64,000 nucleotides of DNA from Paraburkholderia caffeinitolerans (GTDB lineage Bacteria > Pseudomonadota > Gammaproteobacteria > Burkholderiales > Burkholderiaceae). The translations under genes were made by a program, and so were the position numbers. Below, piece by piece: positions 19,301-26,653 of this stretch. The stretch is taken from the NCBI RefSeq assembly GCF_902859945.1, contig NZ_CADIKL010000008.1, forward strand, positions 180,737 through 244,736, read 5' to 3'. Each line of letters starts with the position of its first letter. Position 1 is the first letter of the stretch. The notes below the pieces were generated by a model. It was not told where the DNA came from. It saw nothing but the letters and a program-made list of their open reading frames with translations, and made no database searches.

Positions 19301-19363
19301 GCGCGCGGACGCGGGCATCAGTTGGATCGGTTGAACGAGCGGTTGGGTGGTGGGCTTGAGCAT
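16301..19363 (-). CDS. fused FAD-linked oxidase / Fe-S / CCG-domain protein (YdiJ-type 2-hydroxyacid dehydrogenase)
   Basis: 1020 residues. Residues of about 45-270 form the PCMH-type FAD domain (ARGAGTSQCGQTVGE; GGMAGNNSCGSRSIEYG) and about 275-530 the FAD-linked oxidase C domain (WYAHASVGTLHVRP; FSGEHGDG). A Fe-S region follows at about 598-676, with CNNNGHCRK, CPSYR and the 4Fe-4S motif CVSCKGCKRDCP. Two CCG heterodisulfide-reductase-like segments follow (PLCCGRTF; SSCCGMAGSFG). It equals GlcD plus GlcF in one chain. YdiJ of E. coli oxidises D-2-hydroxyglutarate; glycolate or D-lactate are alternatives. The neighbouring aminotransferase favours a 2-hydroxyacid/2-oxoacid route. No clear ribosome site precedes the ATG. 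Confidence 0.87.
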   Translation of the reverse strand: MLKPTTQPLVQPIQLMPASARAALTPLAARLARELRGDVLFDRASRGRYATDASIYQIMPVGVAVPRDQDDLRVALDIARDTGVPVLARGAGTSQCGQTVGEALVIDTSKWLNRIVAFDAQARTVTVEPGIVLDHLNAWLKPHGLWFPVDVSTGAQCTLGGMAGNNSCGSRSIEYGIMVHNVAAIDAVLADGYETCFGKLSEMSRDARTRGLVDGVRAIAERERDELRERVPKVLRRVAGYNLDLFECQNPLAFERDGEPNLANLLVGSEGTLAFSRQLTLRLEPLPRHKVLGVVNFPTFHGAMDLTQHIVKLGPTAVELVDRTMIELALDNPAFRPVIERALVGAPEAVLLVEFAGEERAAQLARLAQLVELMGDLGLPGSVVEMPDAAEQKALWDVRKAGLNIMMSMKGDGKPVSFIEDCAVPLEHLADYTSRLTEVFHRHGTEGTWYAHASVGTLHVRPILDMRRDGAQKMRAIAEEAAAMVREYKGAFSGEHGDGLCRGEWVAWQYGPKINAAFAEIKALFDPANRMSPDRIVHPPKMDDAANFRFAPGYRERAWRPALDWSAWNVTRDPLTGAEGAPGSGGDASEGLAKAVEMCNNNGHCRKFDAGTMCPSYRVTRDEQHVTRGRANTLRLALSGQLESPGEAGEGGLASRAVKDVLDLCVSCKGCKRDCPTGVDMARMKIEARAAWQREHGLAVRERLVAWLPRYAPYASRVPGVLPAIERLPRVAAWLKRRIGFAPDRAFPRIGRAFTATSEAVANPAVPASSTREVLLFVDTFSNYIEPDVARAAQRVLEAAGYTVRLNTKTGERPLCCGRTFLAAGLVDQAKAEARRSLDALLPLVERGVPIVGLEPSCLLTLRDEWTAYGFGEAAAKLARHALLFEEFLVREHQAGRFDLKLRTLPQARAVVHGHCHQKAFGAFTPVQMVLGWIPGLAVAPVESSCCGMAGSFGYESEHYATSLAMAELSLLPAVRAAQAAGDALVVADGTSCRHQIADGASAQALHVAQVLERALDSPR

Positions 19364-19425
19364 CGCGCAGTCAGTTGATGGTCAGTCGCAACGGTGGGCG
19401 TTTGAACATTGAAATGCGCGATGCC

Positions 19426-20646
19426 TCACGCCACCGCTTTCAGCCGCGGCGCGCTTTCGTGCTGCGCGAGGTAGTCCATCGCCGCGCCCACGCCGCTCGC
19501 GCGCAGCGGCACGCCCGCGAGCCGCAAACCCATTTCGCAGCCGGCGAGCGCGGCCATCAGCGTGAGGTCGTTACAGTCGCCGAGATGCCCGATGCGGAAC
19601 ATGCGCCCCTTCACCTTGCCCAGCCCCGTGCCAAGCGACAGATCGAAATGTTCGTAGATGAGCTTGCGCACCGCGTCCGCGTCCACGCCTGCGGGCATCA
19701 CCACGCCCGTGAGCACGGGCGAATGTGCGGCGGGATCCACGCATTGCGTTTCGAGCCCCCACGCCTGAACCGCCGCGCGGCACGCGGCCGCCAGGCGCTG
19801 GTGACGCGCGAACACGTTGTCGAGCCCTTCGCCGAGAATCATGTCGAGCGCTTCGGAGAGGCCATACAGCAGGTTGGTATTGGGCGTATACGGCCAGTAA
19901 CCCTGCCGGTTCATTTCGACAATCTCGACCCAATTCCAGAATGCGCGCGGCAGTTTCGCTGCGCGGCTCGCTTCCAGCGCCTTGCGCGAGACCGCGTTGA
20001 AGCTGATGCCGGGCGGCAGCATCAAGCCCTTCTGCGAGCCCGAGACCGTCACGTCCACGCCCCATTCGTCGTGACGATAGTCGGCGCACGCGAGGCCCGA
20101 GATGGTGTCGACCATGAAGAGCGCCGGATGCCCCGCCGCATCGATGGCGCGACGCACTGCGGCGATATCCGATGTCACGCCCGTGGAGGTCTCGTTATGC
20201 ACAACGCAGACCGCCTTGATCTCGTGGTCCGCGTCCGCGCGCAATCTCGCCTCGATCATGTCCGCCTGCACACCGCGCCGCCACCCCTCCACGCCGGGCA
20301 AGCCAAGAAACTCGGGCTTGAGGCCCAGACTCTCGGCCATCCTTTTCCACAGCGTTGCGAAGTGGCCGGTCTCGTACATCAGCACTGCGTCGCCAGGCGA
20401 GAGTGTGTTGGTGAGCGCCGCCTCCCATGCGCCGGTGCCAGATGCCGGATAGATCACCACGGGCTGCGTGGTCTTGAAGACCTTCTTGATGCCGTCGAGC
20501 ACCGCAAGCCCCAGCGCGGCGAACTCGGGGCCGCGATGGTCAATGGTGGGATAGCTCATCGCGCGCAGGATGCGGTCGGGCACGGGGCTCGGGCCGGGAA
20601 TTTGCAGGAAATGGCGGCCGGCGGGATGGAAATCGAGTTTCAGCAT
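19426..20646 (-). CDS. class V PLP-dependent aminotransferase (serine/alanine-glyoxylate type)
   Basis: 406 residues. The opening HFLQIPGPSPVPDRILRAM and HRGPEFAAL are typical of alanine- or serine-glyoxylate aminotransferases. YPASGTGAWEAAL binds the cofactor phosphate, and the PLP Lys lies in TVSGSQKGLMLPPG near residue 200. It would interconvert an amino acid and glyoxylate or another 2-oxoacid. Sixty-two bp separate it from the FAD/Fe-S dehydrogenase downstream on the same strand, so the pair may convert a 2-hydroxyacid to a 2-oxoacid and then an amino acid, or the reverse. It is divergent from the GntR gene. Confidence 0.88.
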   Translation of the reverse strand: MLKLDFHPAGRHFLQIPGPSPVPDRILRAMSYPTIDHRGPEFAALGLAVLDGIKKVFKTTQPVVIYPASGTGAWEAALTNTLSPGDAVLMYETGHFATLWKRMAESLGLKPEFLGLPGVEGWRRGVQADMIEARLRADADHEIKAVCVVHNETSTGVTSDIAAVRRAIDAAGHPALFMVDTISGLACADYRHDEWGVDVTVSGSQKGLMLPPGISFNAVSRKALEASRAAKLPRAFWNWVEIVEMNRQGYWPYTPNTNLLYGLSEALDMILGEGLDNVFARHQRLAAACRAAVQAWGLETQCVDPAAHSPVLTGVVMPAGVDADAVRKLIYEHFDLSLGTGLGKVKGRMFRIGHLGDCNDLTLMAALAGCEMGLRLAGVPLRASGVGAAMDYLAQHESAPRLKAVA

Positions 20647-20713
20647 GGAAAGGTCCCACGTTCAGGGAAGGGCGGAGGTCCTTCAATCGATGCAATAATT
20701 TGCCCTTAATGGC

Positions 20714-20729
20714 ATTTTGCATGCAAAAT
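20714..20729. promoter_or_regulatory. 16-bp perfect palindrome, candidate GntR operator
   Basis: ATTTTGCATGCAAAAT is a perfect 16-bp palindrome in the divergent region between the aminotransferase (start 20646) and the GntR regulator (start 20865). FCD-type GntR repressors bind short AT-flanked palindromes in exactly this position. Binding is inferred. Confidence 0.6.
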
Positions 20730-20864
20730 ACTCTAGTGCATGATCGAGCAGATACAAGGCGAAATTGGCAGGAATCCCCCAGGGGAAACCCGGCGGTGCG
20801 GCGCAACGAAGCGCCGGCGGCGTTCAGGCTAGAATGGGGGCAAGTCGGACGATTGGGATCTCGT

Positions 20865-21608
20865 ATGCAAAATCCAGACATTCCGGACGCGCAACTCGCG
20901 TCCGCCCAGCCTGACGCGCCAGAACTCGCGCTGCCGAAGCTCGCGCGCCAGCGCCTGCACGACACAGTGGTCGATCACCTGCGCGAATTCATCGTCGAAG
21001 GGCAGCTCGCGCCCGGCGTGAAGCTCAATGAACGCAAGCTCTGCGAAGTACTGGGCATTTCGCGCACGCCGCTGCGCGAAGCGCTCAAGGTGCTCGCCGC
21101 CGAAGGACTCATCGAGATCTCGCCGAACCGGGGCGCCACGGTCGCGCAGCTGAGCGAAGCCGAGATACGCGACATGTTCGAACTCATGAGCGGGCTCGAG
21201 GCGTTCGCGGGCGAACTCGCGTGCGAGCGCATCAGCGAAACGGAGCTTGCGCAAATCAAGGCGCTGCATGCCGCCATGCTATTGAGCCGCGCGCAGAACG
21301 ACCTGTCCGGCTATTACTCGCGCAATCATGCGATTCACGACCTCATCAACATCGCGGCGCGCAATGCGGCGCTACGCCAGACTTACGTGACGCTGAACCG
21401 GCGTCTGCAAGCGCTGCGCTTTCGCTCCAACTTTCAAACCAGCAAGTGGGACAGCGCGATACGCGACCACGAAGGCATGATTGCCGCGCTCGAAGCGCGC
21501 AACGGCCCCGCGCTGGCGAAGATCCTGCGCGGCCACCTGCTGGCCAAGCGCGATGCCGTGCTGGCCGAGCGCACGCTCGGCGTCGCGGCCGCGGAACGCG
21601 AAGCGTGA
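20865..21608 (+). CDS. GntR family regulator, FCD (FadR) subfamily
   Basis: 247 residues. The winged-helix domain is at about 28-95 (KLARQRLHDTVVDHLREFIVEGQLAPGVKLNERKLCEVLGISRTPLREALKVL). It is followed by the all-helical FCD effector domain with the usual metal/ligand region (ELMSGLEAFAGELA ... YYSRNHAIHDLI). The ATG at 20865 gives the normal FadR-family length; in-frame codons up to 20700 encode sequence without family character and would overlap the palindrome. It most likely represses the divergent aminotransferase-dehydrogenase pair. Confidence 0.85.
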   Translation: MQNPDIPDAQLASAQPDAPELALPKLARQRLHDTVVDHLREFIVEGQLAPGVKLNERKLCEVLGISRTPLREALKVLAAEGLIEISPNRGATVAQLSEAEIRDMFELMSGLEAFAGELACERISETELAQIKALHAAMLLSRAQNDLSGYYSRNHAIHDLINIAARNAALRQTYVTLNRRLQALRFRSNFQTSKWDSAIRDHEGMIAALEARNGPALAKILRGHLLAKRDAVLAERTLGVAAAEREA

Positions 21609-22300
21609 CGCCATAGCGTCGAGGTGCGAGTGGGGCGGGCCGCTTTTTCCCGCTGCACTCGCGCATGCGCAATTACATTTATTCCCACTGCCGCGACGAA
21701 ATTCCAATCGGGAAATGATACCTGCCTCATTTATTTCGGCATCCAGATCATTTACCCGATATGACACATTCCCCGCATTTTCAGCGGCCATTCGTGGCGA
21801 TGCGAATCATACTGAGATTTCCCGAAGGTAGACGCATTTAATCGATTGGCCTATACTCGCCTTCCTGTCACAAAAAGTACGACTTCTTGCGTAACGTGAT
21901 GTAACTGCGGTGATGTAACTGCGGTAACGCAACAGCGGCAACAACGAATTCGTTGCGCACGCATCCGTTTCGCCATATCAAGGGGGCCACCGGCCTCAGC
22001 GGTCTGGGGCTCTGCCCTCCGCATCCATGCCGTCCCTGCAGGACGGTGCCCTGCCCTCAGCGCGCGCGTTACGGTGTTATTGCGCTGCTGGGCTGAACAT
22101 GACAATCAGACGAACGCATCGGCGCGTTCATTCGACTGCTGACCGCCTGTTATTGCGGCCAGCAAGGACTGTTTCCGTCAGTTCAATCGCGGCCACGCCG
22201 GGATCACGAACTTCCATCGCGGCGCCAATTGGCGTCTTCGCGGCGCACGCGCATTGTTTCGCTCACGCGCGCCGCACCGAGATTGAGGGGGCGTATCTTC
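21609..22300 (+). promoter_or_regulatory. gene-free 692-bp leader region of the osmoprotectant ABC operon
   Basis: No gene is supported here. A candidate sigma70 promoter has TAGACG at 21829-21834, a 17-bp spacer, and TATACT at 21852-21857, which would give a leader of about 440 nt. The leader contains two exact 14-bp direct repeats (GTGATGTAACTGCG, 21896-21909 and 21910-21923), the palindrome CAACGAATTCGTTG (21942-21955) and a small hairpin, CCGTCC/GGACGG at 22030-22046. The first 100 bp after the GntR stop are AT-richer and may hold its terminator, but I see no strong one. A post-transcriptional control element is possible but unproven. Confidence 0.4.
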
Positions 22301-23017
22301 ATGACTCGACGCACTGTCCAGTTGCTGGGCAGCCTGATAGCCATTGCCGTCATCGCTTGGGCGCTCGCCCGTGGCATCGGCGCTGAGACGTTCGCCAGCC
22401 ATGCCGGCGACCTCGCCTATTACGCGTGCCAGCATTTGCTGCTCGTCGGCTATTCCATGGCGCTCGCCATCATCGTTGGCGTGCCTGCGGGCGTGCTGCT
22501 CAGCCGGCCGCGCTTTCAGCGCCAGGCCGAACGCTTCATGCAGATCTTCAACATCGGCAACACGATTCCGTCGCTTGCCGTGCTTGCCATCGCGCTCGGC
22601 ATTTTCGGCATCGGCGACCTGCCCGCCATCATCGCGCTGTTTCTGGCCTCACTGCTGCCCATCACGCGCAACACCTACGAAGGCGTGAAGAACGTTCCTG
22701 CCGCGCTGCGCGAAGCCGCCAAGGGTATCGGCATGACCGGCTGGCAGTCGCTTACCCGCGTGGAATTGCCCAAAGCGCTGCCCATCATCGTGGGCGGCGT
22801 GCGCACCGCGCTCGCGATCAACGTGGGCACTGCGCCGCTCGCCTATCTGATTGGCGCCGACAGTCTCGGCTCGCTGATCTTCCCAGGCATCTACCTCAAC
22901 GATCAACCGTTGCTGCTGCTGGGAGCCTCGCTCACCGCGGTGCTCGCGCTCGTGCTGGACGGCGCCGTCGCGGCCGGAAGCCGCCAATGGCAGGCGCGCC
23001 GTGGAGGTGCAGCATGA
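22301..23017 (+). CDS. ABC transporter permease, osmoprotectant (OpuC/YehW) type
   Basis: 238 residues with one N-terminal segment and about five more hydrophobic segments. The BPD-transport motif EAAKGIGMTGWQSLTRVELPKALPIIVGG is the EAA loop that contacts the ATPase. GNTIPSLAVLAIALGIFG is characteristic of glycine betaine/choline/carnitine permeases. The ATG at 22301 follows GAGGGG; the 24 upstream in-frame codons lack hydrophobic character. Its stop overlaps the start of the binding-protein gene (ATGA). Confidence 0.9.
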   Translation: MTRRTVQLLGSLIAIAVIAWALARGIGAETFASHAGDLAYYACQHLLLVGYSMALAIIVGVPAGVLLSRPRFQRQAERFMQIFNIGNTIPSLAVLAIALGIFGIGDLPAIIALFLASLLPITRNTYEGVKNVPAALREAAKGIGMTGWQSLTRVELPKALPIIVGGVRTALAINVGTAPLAYLIGADSLGSLIFPGIYLNDQPLLLLGASLTAVLALVLDGAVAAGSRQWQARRGGAA

Positions 23018-23949
23018 GCACCTTGTTCTCAGGCTTTCCCATGTTTCGCAGTACGATTCGATCGATTGCGCGCCTGTGCGCGGTGGGCACGCTATGCGTG
23101 GCGGCAAGCTCTTCGGCGTTCGCCGCCAAGCTCGTGCTGGGCGCGAAAAATTTCACCGAGCAGTACGTGCTCGCGGAAGTCACGGCGCAGTACCTGCGCT
23201 CGCGCGGCTATGAAGTGGAGGTCCGCTCCGGGCTCGGCAGCACGCTCATGCGCAGCGCGCTGGAGAACGGCCAGTTCGATCTCGCATGGGATTACACCGG
23301 CACGGCGGCGCTCGTCTACGACAAGCTCACCGAAAAGCTTTCGCCCGAAGAAATGTACCAGCGCGTGAAGGCGCTCGACGTGCCGCGCGGGCTCGTCTGG
23401 CTCGACGCCTCGCCGCTCAACGACACCTACGCAATCGGACTGCCTAGCCCGTTCGTGCAGGCCACCGGCATCAAAACGGTTTCGCAGCTCGCCGACTATC
23501 TGAAGACCAGCCCCGACGCGAAGCACATCGTGTTCGGCATGGATGCGGAATTCGCGAACCGCCCCGACGGCCTCAAGCCGCTGCTCGAAACCTACGACAT
23601 GCATTTCAAGCGCTCGCAGATGAAGCAGATGGACCCGGGACTCGTCTACACGGCGCTGCACACCAACCAGTTGAAGATCGGCCTCGTCTACACGACCGAT
23701 GGCCGCGTGAAGGGCTTCGGCATCGTGCCGCTCGACGACGACAAGCACTTCTTCCCGCCCTACAACGCCACGCCCGTGGTGCGCAAGGAGGCGCTCAAGC
23801 GCAATCCGAAACTCGCGGTGCAACTCAACGCGCTTTCGGCGGCGATCAACAACGACGTGATGCAGGACATGAACAAGGCGGTCGACCTCGACGGCAAGTC
23901 GCCGCGCGAAGTGGCCGACGCGTTCCTGCGCACGCACGCGCTGCCTTGA
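23014..23949 (+). CDS. periplasmic glycine betaine/choline-type substrate-binding protein
   Basis: 311 residues. A signal peptide ends near ...SSSAFA, with mature protein starting AKLVLGAKNFTEQ at about residue 38. VLGAKNFTEQYVLAEV and NGQFDLAWDYTGTA are hallmarks of OpuAC/OsmF-type binding proteins for quaternary ammonium compounds. GGAGG precedes the ATG. The gene lies between the two permease genes in the order permease, binding protein, permease, ATPase. The exact ligand cannot be read from the sequence. Confidence 0.9.
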   Translation: MSTLFSGFPMFRSTIRSIARLCAVGTLCVAASSSAFAAKLVLGAKNFTEQYVLAEVTAQYLRSRGYEVEVRSGLGSTLMRSALENGQFDLAWDYTGTAALVYDKLTEKLSPEEMYQRVKALDVPRGLVWLDASPLNDTYAIGLPSPFVQATGIKTVSQLADYLKTSPDAKHIVFGMDAEFANRPDGLKPLLETYDMHFKRSQMKQMDPGLVYTALHTNQLKIGLVYTTDGRVKGFGIVPLDDDKHFFPPYNATPVVRKEALKRNPKLAVQLNALSAAINNDVMQDMNKAVDLDGKSPREVADAFLRTHALP

Positions 23950-23959
23950 AGGAGATTTC

Positions 23960-24613
23960 ATGAGCGTATTCGACTATCTCTCTTCTAGCTGGCCCGAGCT
24001 GCTGCAACTCACCTTGCAGCACATCTGGCTGGTGAGCATCGCGGTGGGTTGCGCGATCATCGCGGGCGTTCCGCTAGGCATCCTGATCAATCGTCACGAA
24101 TGGCTCGCGGGCCCGCTGCTCGGCCTCGCCACCATCGTGCTCACACTACCTTCGATCGCGCTGTTCGGCCTCATGATTCCGTTCTTTTCGCGCTTCGGAC
24201 AAGGCATCGGCGCCGTGCCCGCGATCACGGCGGTGTTTCTCTATTCGCTGCTGCCGATCATGCGCAACACCTACCTCGCGCTGCGCAACGTGGAGGCCGG
24301 CATCAAGGAAGCCGGCACCGGCATCGGCATGACCTCGTGGCAGCGCCTGCGCCTCGTGGACCTGCCGCTCGCGGTTCCCGTTATTCTCGCGGGCGTGCGC
24401 ACCGCGGTCGTGATGAACATTGGCGTGATGACGATTGCCGCCGTGATTGGCGCGGGCGGTCTCGGCTCGCTGATTTTGCGCGCCATCGGCCAGAGCAGCA
24501 TGATGAAGCTATTGGTGGGCGCGGTGCTCGTGAGCGTGCTCGCGATCGTCGCCGACCTGTTCCTGCAATTGCTGCAGCGCGCGTTGACACCGAAAGGAGT
24601 ACAGAAGACATGA
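23960..24613 (+). CDS. ABC transporter permease, osmoprotectant type, second subunit
   Basis: 217 residues and mostly hydrophobic. The EAA loop is EAGTGIGMTSWQRLRLVDLPLAVPVILAGV, and TIVLTLPSIALFGLMIPFF matches OpuCB/OpuCD-like permeases. AAGGAG lies just before the ATG. Its stop overlaps the ATPase start by ATGA at 24610-24613. It presumably forms a heterodimer with the permease at 22301. Confidence 0.9.
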   Translation: MSVFDYLSSSWPELLQLTLQHIWLVSIAVGCAIIAGVPLGILINRHEWLAGPLLGLATIVLTLPSIALFGLMIPFFSRFGQGIGAVPAITAVFLYSLLPIMRNTYLALRNVEAGIKEAGTGIGMTSWQRLRLVDLPLAVPVILAGVRTAVVMNIGVMTIAAVIGAGGLGSLILRAIGQSSMMKLLVGAVLVSVLAIVADLFLQLLQRALTPKGVQKT

Positions 24614-25788
24614 TCGAACTCGACAAACTGACCAAGACCTTCACCCAGAAGGACGGCCAGCCCGTGCGCGCCGTCGACTCAGTGAGCCTTTCGGTGGCCG
24701 AAGGTGAAATCTGCGTGTTCCTCGGCCCCTCGGGCTGCGGCAAGACCACCACGCTCAAGATGATCAACCGGCTCATCGCGCCCACCTCGGGCCGCGTGCT
24801 CATCAGCGGCGAGGACACCTCGGGCCTCAACGAAGTCGATCTGCGCCGCCATATCGGCTATGTGATCCAGCAGATCGGCCTGTTCCCGAACATGACCATC
24901 GAGGAAAACATCACGGTGGTGCCGCGCCTGCTCGGCTGGGACAAGAAGCGCTGCGCCGAGCGCGCACGGGAACTCATGTCGATGGTCGCGCTCGATCCGA
25001 AGCAGTATCTGAAGCGCTACCCGCGCGAGCTTTCGGGCGGCCAGCAGCAGCGCGTGGGCGTGATTCGCGCGCTGGCCGCCGACCCGCCCGTGCTGCTCAT
25101 GGACGAGCCGTTCGGCGCGGTCGATCCGATCAACCGCGAAGCCATTCAGAACGAGTTCTTCCAGATGCAGCGGCAGTTGAAGAAGACCGTGATCATGGTG
25201 AGCCACGACATCGACGAAGCCATCAAGCTGGGCGACCGCATCGCCGTGTTCCGGCGCGGCCAACTCGTGCAATACGATCACCCCGACACGCTGCTCGCAC
25301 GCCCGCGCGATGAATTCGTCGCGCAGTTCGTGGGCCAGGACAGCACGCTCAAGCGCCTGTTGCTCGTGAGGGCCGGCGACGCCGCCACGCAGCCCGAAAC
25401 GGCGCGCGTGGACACGCCGCTCACGCACGCCTTCACTGTGATGGACGAAACCGATTGCCGCTATCTGACCGTGCTCGACGATGCGGGCCATGCGCTCGGC
25501 TACGTGACACGGCGCGCGGCGCGCGGCGGCGACGGGGCCTGCGGCGATCGCGTGACGCCGTTCCCGGCCAGCGTCTCGGTGGACGACAACCTGCGCATCG
25601 TGCTCTCGAAGATGTACCAGTTCAGCGCGTCGTGGATGCCGGTGCTAGACGGTGACGGCGCATGGATCGGCGAAATCACCCAGGACTCGATTGCCGCCTA
25701 TCTGAGCTCGGGCCGCTCGCGCCAGCAGACCGGCCAGCCGCCCGGCGGCCCGGTTATCTCCGCAGCCACCAGCAGCGCGGCGGCCTGA
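24610..25788 (+). CDS. ABC transporter ATP-binding protein, OpuCA-like with CBS region
   Basis: 392 residues. Walker A GPSGCGKTT is at 39-47, the signature LSGGQQQR at about 140-147 and Walker B VLLMDEP at about 160, with H-loop SHDIDEA. About 120 residues follow the ATPase core. They resemble a CBS pair (DETDCRYLTVLDDAGHALGYVTRR; SVDDNLRIVLSKMYQFSASWMPVLD), the ionic-strength-sensing regulatory part of OpuA/OpuC ATPases. The last 25 residues are low-complexity. Last gene of the operon. Confidence 0.92.
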   Translation: MIELDKLTKTFTQKDGQPVRAVDSVSLSVAEGEICVFLGPSGCGKTTTLKMINRLIAPTSGRVLISGEDTSGLNEVDLRRHIGYVIQQIGLFPNMTIEENITVVPRLLGWDKKRCAERARELMSMVALDPKQYLKRYPRELSGGQQQRVGVIRALAADPPVLLMDEPFGAVDPINREAIQNEFFQMQRQLKKTVIMVSHDIDEAIKLGDRIAVFRRGQLVQYDHPDTLLARPRDEFVAQFVGQDSTLKRLLLVRAGDAATQPETARVDTPLTHAFTVMDETDCRYLTVLDDAGHALGYVTRRAARGGDGACGDRVTPFPASVSVDDNLRIVLSKMYQFSASWMPVLDGDGAWIGEITQDSIAAYLSSGRSRQQTGQPPGGPVISAATSSAAA

Positions 25789-25940
25789 TCTCGCCCGGCC
25801 TTGCCTGGCTGACGCAGCGCGTACCCGCATCATGAGGGCGCGCGTTGCGCCGGTGTTGTTAAGTGTTTCCTAAGTTTCGCACCCGCATAATGCCCGGCTC
25901 CACAATACGCAGCACACTGCTAGCGCCCCGGGCTTCACGC

Positions 25941-26228
25941 ATGAAACGCACGTATCAATATCGCGGCCACACGCTCCACGTGAGCGTCGAAACCGTCTGC
26001 CACACACGCAAAGGCGTCGCCGCGCTCGACCACGTCGCCTTGCTCCTGATTTCCTCGGATGAAACCATGCCGTACGCTTCGCTACGCATCGACCGCGTGG
26101 CGGGGCGGCCGTTTGCATCGGAAGCGGAAGCGTTGATGGGAGGCTACGGCGTGGGCCGCAGCATCGTCGACAAGCTCATCGACAACGGCGAGCGGGTGAT
26201 GGCGACTATCGCCCATAGCGCGATTTAA
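25941..26228 (+). CDS. small conserved-looking hypothetical protein
   Basis: 95 residues, starting MKRTYQYRGHTLHVSVETVCHTRKG. I do not recognise a family. It is soluble, with no signal or membrane segment and a mix of beta-type strands (TLHVSVETV, HVALLLISSD). The ATG at 25941 is preferred because sequence upstream is rich in Arg/Pro/Thr with no protein character. It stands alone between the ABC operon and a small membrane protein on the other strand. Confidence 0.55.
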   Translation: MKRTYQYRGHTLHVSVETVCHTRKGVAALDHVALLLISSDETMPYASLRIDRVAGRPFASEAEALMGGYGVGRSIVDKLIDNGERVMATIAHSAI

Positions 26229-26263
26229 TTCGAATCGCTGCAATATGGCTTTGCTATGACGAT

Positions 26264-26515
26264 TCACCACGGCGAATGCGTTTCGATCGCGTCGTGCGCC
26301 GCGCGCCGTTCGATCCAGCGCACCGCGAACACCGTTGCAATCGCGATTCCGACTACGCCCAGACGAAACTCCGGTGTCGCAAACGAGATCTCCGGCACGC
26401 GCAGCACCACCATCGCGACGAACACGGCAGCTTGAATGAACATCGTCACCAAGGCGATGACGAACAGATCTGCACGCAATCGTGCAAAAAACGGTGCAGA
26501 CGGCAGCGGCTTCAT
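26264..26515 (-). CDS. small hypothetical membrane protein
   Basis: 83 residues from the ATG at 26515. A TTG at 26560 would add 15 residues, but there is only a weak AAGTGAG near the ATG and nothing better upstream. Two hydrophobic segments (ADLFVIALVTMFIQAAVFVAMVVL and GVVGIAIATVFAVRW) suggest two membrane helices with a charged C-terminal tail. No family recognised. Confidence 0.5.
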   Translation of the reverse strand: MKPLPSAPFFARLRADLFVIALVTMFIQAAVFVAMVVLRVPEISFATPEFRLGVVGIAIATVFAVRWIERRAAHDAIETHSPW

Positions 26516-26653
26516 GGCAAGACTCACTTCAGAGCGCAGAGGCTCCACGATGTTAGCCAAGCCTGGCTGAAGGGAAGCTTAAGCGCACTGCTGTGCCGCC
26601 ACGCACGAGTGGCTTTCATGCCACCATGAAAGCCACTTGTCAGCGCAACGTTT

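Noticed and set aside
17441..19378. 645-codon open frame antisense to the FAD/Fe-S dehydrogenase
   Set aside because: Composition is His/Arg/Ala-rich with no domain, as expected for the mirror frame of a GC-rich gene; the sense gene has full motifs.
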